Shown here: positions 1 through 5,143 of the stretch, one piece after another | Numbering within the stretch: position 1 is the stretch's first letter | Layout of the letters: each line of letters begins with the position of its first letter | Assembly: GCA_964517215.1 (NCBI GenBank) | Contig: CAZFBR010000237.1 | Coordinates: forward strand, 1 to 5,143 | DNA from: CAZFBR01 sp035353495 [NCBI: uncultured bacterium] | GTDB lineage: Bacteria; DAOPZR01 | DNA: 5,143 nucleotides | Direction: 5' to 3' | The notes under the pieces: model-generated | What the model saw: only the letters and a program-made list of their open reading frames with translations | The model's database searches: none | Told to the model about the DNA's origin: nothing | Made by a program: the position numbers and the translations under genes

Positions 1-291
<291 letters not shown>

Positions 292-307
292 ATCGCAGTC
301 GTTATGT

Positions 308-341
308 GCCGGGGCGGAGGAGTAGCCGCCCCGGCTTTTTT
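308..341 (+). terminator. Intrinsic terminator of eno
   Basis: A perfect 10-bp GC-rich stem (GCCGGGGCGG at 308-317 pairing with CCGCCCCGGC at 326-335) encloses an 8-nt loop and is followed at once by six T (336-341). It starts 16 nt after the enolase stop. On the minus strand the same stem lies beyond the tpx stop but has no U-tract behind it, so it is a proper terminator only for eno; it may still impede the convergent tpx transcript. Confidence 0.93.
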
Positions 342-381
342 ATCACCGGGGGACGAGCGGACGGTGCAATCCGGCAGGCGC

Positions 382-891
382 TCAGGCGCCGGCGGCCCGG
401 GCGGCGGCGAGCACCGGCGCGTAGTCGGGTTCCTGCGCCACCTCCGGCACCAGCTGCCAGTAGGCAATCGTGCCGTCTGTGCCGATGACCATGACCGCGC
501 GCGCCAGCAACGCCAGCTCCCTGATGACCAAACCGTATTTCATGCCGAATTCGCGTTCGCGATAATCCGAGAGCGTCACCAGCTTGTCCACCTTGAACGA
601 ATCGCAGAAACGCTGCATGGCGAAAGGGAGGTCGCAGGAAATGGTGATGACCGTGGCGTTGAGGGTGGCGGCTTCCCGGTTAAAGCGCTGCGTCTGCAGG
701 GAACAGACGGGCGTGTCCAGTGACGGGACGCTGCTGATGATGACCACCCGACCGCGGAACGCCGCGAGCGAAACCGGCTGCAGGTTCTGGTCGATTGCCG
801 TGAAATCGGGGGCAGGTTCGCCCGCTTGTACCGCAGTGCCGATGAGCGTGAGCGGCGCGCCCTTGAACGTGACCAACCCAGTGCGTTCCAT
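382..891 (-). CDS. tpx: Thiol peroxidase (Tpx, atypical 2-Cys peroxiredoxin)
   Basis: Tpx reduces hydrogen peroxide and organic hydroperoxides, with electrons normally from thioredoxin. The 169-aa product has the family's usual length. Order seen: an N-terminal beta-hairpin (VTFKGAPLTLIG), the thioredoxin-fold start GEPAPDFTAID, and the peroxidatic motif PSLDTPVCSLQTQRFN with Thr60 and Cys63. DLPFAMQRFC then carries the resolving Cys96, and Arg131 in LLARAVMVIG matches the active-site Arg of E. coli Tpx. An extra cysteine, Cys86, lies ten residues before Cys96. The ATG at 889-891 is chosen because GGGAGG (902-897) lies 5 nt upstream and the protein then begins where Tpx proteins begin. An upstream in-frame ATG at 967-969 would add 26 Arg-rich residues unlike the family and would overlap the likely -10 box. 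The gene is monocistronic here, convergent with eno and divergent from the large surface-protein gene. Confidence 0.96.
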   Translation of the reverse strand: MERTGLVTFKGAPLTLIGTAVQAGEPAPDFTAIDQNLQPVSLAAFRGRVVIISSVPSLDTPVCSLQTQRFNREAATLNATVITISCDLPFAMQRFCDSFKVDKLVTLSDYREREFGMKYGLVIRELALLARAVMVIGTDGTIAYWQLVPEVAQEPDYAPVLAAARAAGA

Positions 892-896
892 GTGAT

Positions 897-902
897 CCTC
901 CC
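897..902 (-). promoter_or_regulatory. Shine-Dalgarno of tpx (decides the start)
   Basis: Read on the minus strand, GGGAGG is followed by a 5-nt spacer (ATCAC) and then the ATG at 891-889. This near-consensus site supports the 169-aa start over the in-frame ATG at 967-969. Confidence 0.85.
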
Positions 903-966
903 GGTACGGCAGTTCTGCTGCGCCCGCTGGTGAAAAGCAGGGGCGTCTGCTTCGCCGCATGTCAAT

Positions 967-995
967 CATGTATCAGAGCCGGGCACGCAAGTCAA
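967..995 (-). promoter_or_regulatory. Candidate sigma70-type promoter of tpx
   Basis: On the minus strand a -35-like TTGACT (995-990; 5 of 6 consensus) is separated by 17 nt from TACATG (972-967; 3 of 6). TG-A precedes the hexamer, giving an extended -10 (TGATACATG). Transcription would begin near 960, leaving a leader of about 70 nt before the tpx ATG. The -35 and spacing are good; the -10 is weak apart from the TGn extension. The housekeeping consensus of this organism is unknown. Confidence 0.45.
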
Positions 996-1047
996 GGCGG
1001 AAACGAAACGGCGACCATGCAGGCAAACAGGCCGCAGCAGTATTGCG

Positions 1048-1089
1048 GGAAACCGGTCCGCCTGCGGGCCGGGAGCGGTTTCCGGAAAC
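1048..1089. repeat. Inverted repeats and 12-bp palindrome in the tpx / surface-protein intergenic region
   Basis: Two overlapping symmetric elements lie in the 289-bp gap between the divergent genes. GTTTCCGGAAAC (1078-1089) is a perfect 12-bp palindrome. GGAAACCG (1048-1055) is the exact reverse complement of CGGTTTCC (1076-1083), an 8-bp stem with a 20-nt loop. The two share CGGTTTCC/GTTTCC bases, so they could be alternative structures or a repeated operator half-site (GGAAAC / GTTTCC occurs three times). The element is upstream of the candidate tpx promoter and about 90-130 bp before the large gene's start. No T-tract follows, so it is not a standard terminator. The rest of 892-1180 holds no gene I can support. 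Confidence 0.5.
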
Positions 1090-1161
1090 AGGATGCATGC
1101 CGCTGGAAGCGGCGCAGCGCTGTCGGGCAGGTTCACAACTGCGTATTGACGCGCTGACGGC

Positions 1162-1169
1162 GGTGAGGT
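1162..1169 (+). promoter_or_regulatory. Probable Shine-Dalgarno of the large surface-protein gene
   Basis: GGTGAGGT contains GAGG, 12 nt before the GTG at 1181. The spacing is longer than ideal, so the site is only moderate evidence. The alternative in-frame GTG at 1163 lies inside this motif and has no better site of its own. Confidence 0.45.
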
Positions 1170-1180
1170 ACGCTTGCCGT

Positions 1181-4100
1181 GTGAAGACCTTGGCCACGGT
1201 ACTACTCTGCCTGATCGCGGTGCCGGCAGCAGCCGTGTCGGTCAGCATGGTGGCGACGCTCCCTTGGGGCGCTGGCGACGGCTGTGCGGGATATCAGACC
1301 GGCGCGGATGTGGTGCTCGGTCCGGCGGCAATGACGGTGGCGCCGGACGGGTCGCTGCTGCTGCTCGACCGGGTGAATCGCGCGGTCAAGCGGATCGATC
1401 CGATGACCGGCACGGTCACGGTGGCGGTGCGGTTGGCGGACAGCTATTTCCTTGACCTGGCCTGTGATCACGACGGCAACTACTACCTCCTGCATCTTGA
1501 CCGCGGGGTGCTGCGCTACGCGCCCGACGGTACCCTTACCGGCGAACAGCTGCTGGCCCCCGCCCTGCGCGCGGCCGCCGGGTTGGCGGTATCCGGCACC
1601 ACCGTTTGGGCGACGACCCCGGCGGGCTGGCGGTTCCCGGTGTACCGCGACGGGATGGCGCTGCCTCCGGCCGCGCAGGTCGCGGGCGCGGCGGAGGGGT
1701 TGGCGGCCGCCGACGGCACCGCGCGCAGCACGGTCGTCGATGGCCGCGCACGGGGCCTGCTGCGCACGCACGGTGTGAACGGGGCGGTGACGGCCGAAGT
1801 CGCGGTGCCGTTCCCGGACAACCTGCTGACCCTGGTGCTGCTCCGTGTTTCCGATGACGGCGGGGCGTGCGTGAGCGTCGAACAGGCCGACGCGGCGGCG
1901 GCCAACGGCGTGCGGCGGCGGCTGGTCTGGTATACCGCTGCCGGCAGCGAACGTGCCAGTATTGACGTGCCGCCGGTCTATTTTGCGGCGAGCGAACGCG
2001 AATTCTGCGTGCAACCTGACGGCACGGTGTATCACCTGCTGCTGGCGCCCGGCGGGGCGACCGTGCTGCGCCTGAACCCGGCGGTTGGCAGCCGGGCGGC
2101 GGACGGGCGCGCGGCGGACGGATACCCGGAAACGCTGACCGTGCCGTACCATTTCAACGGGCATCTGCTGCCGGAGCCGGCAGCGCCCGCCGCCGAGCGC
2201 AGCATCGTGCGGCCGACCACGTCGGCGTCGAGTGTGACGCGCAGCGAGGCGCTGGTGATCGCCGAGGCCTACCGTGATTTCGCCTGGACGGCAGTGGCGG
2301 GTAATATTTCGGCGGACACGGTGACGGTGGGGGACGGGCATATCATCCGCACGCCCGACTGGGTGGCACCCGTCGGCGCCGCCCACACCAGCGTTCCGTA
2401 CAAGTGGGGCGGGTTCTCGTCTCTGGAGACCTTTTCGTCGCAGCAGCTGGCGGGGAAATACACCGGCTCGGACTATACCAGTGATGTGTCGTGGAGCGAC
2501 AATTACTGCGTCGGGGTCGATTGTTCGGGGTTCGTGTCGCGCTGCTGGCGGCTGGCGAGCAAGCAGGGGACCTCGGGCCTGCCGACGATCAGCACTGCGC
2601 TCGCGTCATTTGACGACATGAAAACGGGCGACTGCGTGAATTACGCGGGCAGCCACGTGCGGCTCTTCTGGAAGAAGGAGGAGAACGGCACGTACACGAT
2701 GATCGAGGCGATGGGCACTTACTGGCGGGTGATGACGCGCAACTATACGGCGAGCGCGCTCGCGTCCTACACCCCGCTGCGTTACAACAGCATGCTGGAA
2801 ATCGAGGCGCCGGTGCTGGTCAGCGTGACCAACACGACGGGCAACGACCTGACTCTCCGCTGGCAGCCCCCGACGGACAGCACGGTGCAGAATCTGAAAC
2901 TCTATCTGTCGACCACCGGCGGCAGTTACGCCTGCCACGACACGGTGACCGCGTCGCTGGGAACGACAACGGTGACCGGCCTGGCGGCGGGGACGACCTA
3001 CTGGCTGAACGCCACCTTCGCCACCGCGAGCGGGCGCGAGGGGCTGTATTCCTGCGACTATATCGTGCGCATCGATTCCGGCGCCGCCAACGCGCCGGTG
3101 CTGCTGGTCGACGACGAAAAGCGCTACGGCGCGCACGGGATTATGCCGTACTACGGCCGGGCGCTGACGGCGGCGGGCTATACCTACGATATTTGCAGCG
3201 CGGCGGCGGTGCTGGGCGATACGGTGCCGTTGGCACCGTATTGGGCGGTCATCTGGAATACCGGGCGCGGCTCGTCGACGGGAACGCCGGCGGACACCTC
3301 GCTGACCGGCGCGGAACGCGCGCAGCTGCAGAATTATCTGCTGGCGGGCGGAAATCTGCTGGTGAGCGGTCAGGAAGTGGCCTATGACCTCGGGTACAAG
3401 GGGCTCGACAACGCCTGGCTGGCGTCCTATCTCAAGGCGGCGTATGCGGCCGACGATGCCGGCGCGGATGTGACCCTGACGGGGACGAGCGGCAAAACCC
3501 TCACCGGTCTGTCGTTTGAACTGGACGAGGACAACGGCCTGGTCAATGACGGCGGGGCCTACGATGCGCGCTGGCCGGATGTCATCCGCGCGCTGGCGGA
3601 TACCATCTGCACCTACAGCGCCAACAATGCGGGCGGGGTGAGCTACAAGGGGACTTACAGCGGCGGGACGGATACGGCGGCCATGGTCTACCTCTCCTTT
3701 CCGTTCGAATGCATCAAGACGACCACGGGCCGCAACAGCGTCATGCAGAAGGTCATGGCGTTCTTCGATGTGGCGGAAATCGACACCCGTCCGGTGATCA
3801 CCGTGGCGCTGACCCAGCGGGCGGACCCGGGCGGCACCCTGACGGTGGCCCTGACGGCGACCGACAACAGCGACACCGCGTCCGGCCTGACCTGGCGGGT
3901 GGCGGATACCGACCCGGCCCGCTGGAGCAGCGTGACCATCAGCGAAGGGGCGGGGGGCGACACCCTGACACTCGTCGCCCAGAGCGGGTTCGGCGCGGAC
4001 ACCATCGCCCTCGGGGTGCGGGACAGCGACGGCAACTGGGACACGGTACTGGTGGTGGTGACGGTTGCCACCCTGGCCAAACCGGGGTACCCCGACCTGC

Positions 4101-5143
4101 TGCGGGTGCTGAGTGAACCGCCGGGAAATGCGGTGACCCTGACTTGGACGGAGGATGCGGCGGCGTTTTACTATGTTGTGTACCGCACCACGGACGGCAG
4201 CACCTTTATCGCCGCCGATACGGTCTGGGCGCCGGCGGCGGGCGTGACGCTGACCGGCCTGGCGGCCAACACGACCTATGGTTTTCGCATCCGCACCTTC
4301 AACAGCGTCGATACGGGGAGCGATTCCTACTCGGTGATGCTGCCGGTCCGCACCGGTGCGTCTGCCAATACCCTGCTGCTGGTCGAGGACGATACGACTA
4401 CGGCGGGGTTGCTCCGGCTGTGGCCGTTTGCTGACGGGCTGAACGCGGCGGGGCGGGGATTTGACAGCGTGCGGTCGGCGCTGGTGACGGCGGGCACGGT
4501 CAAGCTTGATGATTATGGGGCGGTCATCTGGTCGTGCGGCAACGATTCGACAAATCTGGGCGGGTCACTGACAACGGAAGAACGGCTGGCAGTCAAGACC
4601 TATCTGGACAACGGCGGCGACCTGTTCCTCTCCGGCAACGATGTGGCGCGCGATTTGTACACCTCGGACCGTGATTTTCTCGAACGCTACCTGAAAGTCC
4701 TCTACGGCTATTCCAATTCCAACCGCTTCACCCTGATCCCCGATCCGTCGGGGATGCTGGCGGGTATGGATACCTGGTACATCGCCGCCAACTGCACCAT
4801 CGCCGGCGAATCACAGGGGATCGCGCCCTACATGATCAACGGTCCCGACCGTTCGGTGATGGACGGCCTGACGACCATGTACGGCGGACGGACGACGCTC
4901 AAGTACAGCTCGGGATGGGTGAGCGGCGTCAACTATACCGGCGGGTTTGGCATTGAATACGACAGTGGCGCGGCTCATGAAACCGCGAACAATCTGAGCA
5001 AACTGCTCTTTTTCATGTTTGACGCCGCCTGCATCAATGATACCAGCGCGCGGCGCGGGGTGATGCGGCGGGTCGTCACCTACTTCGACAGCACCGCAAT
5101 CGCCGGGCGTGTCGACCTGGAAGGGCAGGAGGGGGAGACCGGG
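1181..5143 (+). CDS. Secreted multidomain protein: propeller-like region, NlpC/P60-like hydrolase, tandem FN3 + GATase-like modules; 3' end outside window
   Basis: The frame stays open for 1321 codons to the window edge. GTG 1181 is chosen because it opens a clear signal peptide: Lys2, a hydrophobic core and AVPAAA|VS, cleaved near residue 18. Cys10 lies inside the core without a lipobox. Regions seen: about 33-330, repeated short beta-strand patterns such as VAPDGSLLLLDRVNRAVKRI, suggesting an NHL-like propeller; 353-539, a cysteine-hydrolase domain; 542-632, FN3; 638-865, GATase-I-like alpha/beta module; 866-962, Ig/cadherin-like; 968-1058, FN3; 1062-1304, second GATase-like module; from about 1306, AGRVDLEGQEG, like the opening strand of a carboxypeptidase-regulatory-like domain. 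Role is inferred: an exported surface or extracellular protein that may cleave peptide or amide bonds, perhaps in peptidoglycan, with adhesive modules behind the enzyme. The whole protein is not one I can name. A C-terminal sorting signal, if present, lies beyond the window. Confidence 0.9.
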   Translation, partial: MKTLATVLLCLIAVPAAAVSVSMVATLPWGAGDGCAGYQTGADVVLGPAAMTVAPDGSLLLLDRVNRAVKRIDPMTGTVTVAVRLADSYFLDLACDHDGNYYLLHLDRGVLRYAPDGTLTGEQLLAPALRAAAGLAVSGTTVWATTPAGWRFPVYRDGMALPPAAQVAGAAEGLAAADGTARSTVVDGRARGLLRTHGVNGAVTAEVAVPFPDNLLTLVLLRVSDDGGACVSVEQADAAAANGVRRRLVWYTAAGSERASIDVPPVYFAASEREFCVQPDGTVYHLLLAPGGATVLRLNPAVGSRAADGRAADGYPETLTVPYHFNGHLLPEPAAPAAERSIVRPTTSASSVTRSEALVIAEAYRDFAWTAVAGNISADTVTVGDGHIIRTPDWVAPVGAAHTSVPYKWGGFSSLETFSSQQLAGKYTGSDYTSDVSWSDNYCVGVDCSGFVSRCWRLASKQGTSGLPTISTALASFDDMKTGDCVNYAGSHVRLFWKKEENGTYTMIEAMGTYWRVMTRNYTASALASYTPLRYNSMLEIEAPVLVSVTNTTGNDLTLRWQPPTDSTVQNLKLYLSTTGGSYACHDTVTASLGTTTVTGLAAGTTYWLNATFATASGREGLYSCDYIVRIDSGAANAPVLLVDDEKRYGAHGIMPYYGRALTAAGYTYDICSAAAVLGDTVPLAPYWAVIWNTGRGSSTGTPADTSLTGAERAQLQNYLLAGGNLLVSGQEVAYDLGYKGLDNAWLASYLKAAYAADDAGADVTLTGTSGKTLTGLSFELDEDNGLVNDGGAYDARWPDVIRALADTICTYSANNAGGVSYKGTYSGGTDTAAMVYLSFPFECIKTTTGRNSVMQKVMAFFDVAEIDTRPVITVALTQRADPGGTLTVALTATDNSDTASGLTWRVADTDPARWSSVTISEGAGGDTLTLVAQSGFGADTIALGVRDSDGNWDTVLVVVTVATLAKPGYPDLLRVLSEPPGNAVTLTWTEDAAAFYYVVYRTTDGSTFIAADTVWAPAAGVTLTGLAANTTYGFRIRTFNSVDTGSDSYSVMLPVRTGASANTLLLVEDDTTTAGLLRLWPFADGLNAAGRGFDSVRSALVTAGTVKLDDYGAVIWSCGNDSTNLGGSLTTEERLAVKTYLDNGGDLFLSGNDVARDLYTSDRDFLERYLKVLYGYSNSNRFTLIPDPSGMLAGMDTWYIAANCTIAGESQGIAPYMINGPDRSVMDGLTTMYGGRTTLKYSSGWVSGVNYTGGFGIEYDSGAAHETANNLSKLLFFMFDAACINDTSARRGVMRRVVTYFDSTAIAGRVDLEGQEGETG
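2237..2797 (+). other. Domain: diverged NlpC/P60-like cysteine hydrolase (residues 353-539)
   Basis: This segment starts with a helix (RSEALVIAEAYRDFAW), then IRTPDW and VPYKWGGF. The nucleophile motif is VGVDCSGFVSRCW, with Cys448 (codon 2522-2524). KTGDCVNYAGSHVRLFW follows, with His492, and then YTMIEAMG, with Glu509. VPYKWGG...DCSGFV...GD...HV is the order of an NlpC/P60 papain-like fold: Cys in a helix start, His on the next strands. Glu509 is a possible third residue, but that is a guess. Families of this kind cleave peptidoglycan stem peptides or related amides. Extra cysteines 443, 455 and 485 are unusual so near the active site and could form disulfides after export. The domain is longer than a minimal NlpC/P60 domain because of the N-terminal helix and the 410-440 insertion. 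Confidence concerns fold family, not substrate. Confidence 0.75.
2804..3775 (+). repeat. Module copy 1: FN3 + GATase-I-like domain (residues 542-865)
   Basis: The FN3 part shows LTLRWQPPTD and VTGLAAGTTYWL, the usual B-strand Trp and the loop before the F strand. The alpha/beta part opens with VLLVDDE and continues with YWAVIWNTG, LTGAERAQLQNYLLAGGNLL and VSGQEVAYDLG. It closes with MVYLSFPFECI and GRNSVMQKVMAFFD. This layout resembles class I glutamine-amidotransferase-like folds. At the expected nucleophile elbow the sequence is VSGQE (Ser729) with no Cys, so glutaminase activity is unlikely and a binding or structural role is more probable. Cys585 and Cys625 in this FN3 have no counterpart in copy 2. 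Confidence 0.7.
4082..5092 (+). repeat. Module copy 2: FN3 + GATase-I-like domain (residues 968-1304)
   Basis: The second copy repeats the landmarks of the first in the same order: VTLTWTED and LTGLAANTTYGF in FN3, then LLLVEDD, YGAVIWSCG, LTTEERLAVKTYLDNGGDLF, LSGNDVARDLY, a Phe-rich strand (LLFFMFDAACI) and RGVMRRVVTYFD. The nucleophile-elbow position again lacks Cys (LSGND, Ser1151). The copy is longer than the first in the segment between the SGND motif and the closing strand (about 1180-1265). Short blocks of DNA identity to copy 1 remain at offsets of 1275-1278 bp, which supports origin by internal duplication. Confidence 0.7.

Noticed and set aside
304-895. Plus-strand frames at 304-723 and 584-895
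   Set aside because: They are antisense to tpx, whose minus-strand product has complete Tpx motifs; the first also begins within the terminator region.
892-969. Longer tpx start at the ATG 969-967 (195 aa)
   Set aside because: The extra 26 residues do not resemble Tpx, the upstream ATG overlaps the candidate -10 box, and the ATG at 889-891 has a near-consensus Shine-Dalgarno.
1208-1213. Lipoprotein signal around Cys10 of the large protein
   Set aside because: The residues before Cys10 are V-L-L, with no small residue at -1, so there is no lipobox. The AVPAAA site fits ordinary signal peptidase I cleavage.
930-1248. Small frames across the intergenic region (930-1157 plus, 973-1248 minus)
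   Set aside because: They have no convincing ribosome binding site or recognisable product. The first covers the tpx promoter candidate and the second is antisense to the signal peptide.
1202-2386. Minus-strand open frame of 394 codons
   Set aside because: It lies antisense to the signal peptide, propeller-like and early hydrolase regions. Its translation is rich in Arg, His and Gly with no domain pattern, as expected for the mirror frame of a GC-rich gene. The plus-strand frame has a signal peptide and recognisable domains.
2606-3136. Minus-strand open frame of 176 codons
   Set aside because: It is antisense to the hydrolase and first FN3 regions and shows the same mirror-frame composition with no recognisable motif.
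3688-4080. Minus-strand open frame of 130 codons
   Set aside because: It is antisense to the end of module 1 and the Ig-like domain. Its Ser/Thr/Val-rich low-complexity translation is a mirror of codons in the real gene.
3709-4434. Plus-strand open frames at 3709-4116 and 4144-4434
   Set aside because: They are out-of-frame readings of the large gene, Gly/Arg-rich, with no start context or domain pattern.

Overview
The window is GC-rich bacterial DNA (about 60-65% GC by eye) holding three genes: the 3' end of one, one complete gene, and one that runs off the right edge. It suggests a Gram-negative-type or deep-branching environmental bacterium. The architecture of the large secreted protein (FN3 domains, GATase-like modules, the apparent start of a carboxypeptidase-regulatory-like domain) resembles cell-surface proteins of the FCB superphylum and related candidate phyla. 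That placement is inference; nothing here fixes the taxon.

Layout: (1) positions 1-291 (+), the C-terminal 96 residues of enolase, followed by a strong intrinsic terminator at 308-341. (2) positions 382-891 (-), a complete thiol peroxidase (Tpx, 169 aa), convergent with enolase, with a good Shine-Dalgarno and a plausible extended -10 promoter. (3) positions 892-1180, a divergent intergenic region with a 12-bp perfect palindrome and an overlapping 8-bp inverted repeat. (4) positions 1181-5143 (+), one open frame of 1321 codons with no stop, encoding a secreted multidomain protein that is truncated by the window edge.

The large protein is the main item. It reads in order: signal peptide, a beta-propeller-like region, a diverged NlpC/P60-like cysteine hydrolase domain (Cys448, His492), FN3, a GATase-I/flavodoxin-like alpha/beta module without an evident nucleophile, an Ig/cadherin-like beta domain, a second FN3, a second GATase-like module, and the first residues of what looks like a carboxypeptidase-regulatory-like domain. 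The two FN3+GATase-like units are related by duplication: short blocks of near-identical DNA recur at offsets of 1275-1278 bp, in frame. Enolase (glycolysis) and Tpx (peroxide defence) are housekeeping neighbours and show no functional link to the surface protein. No RNA gene, mobile element or CRISPR array was seen.
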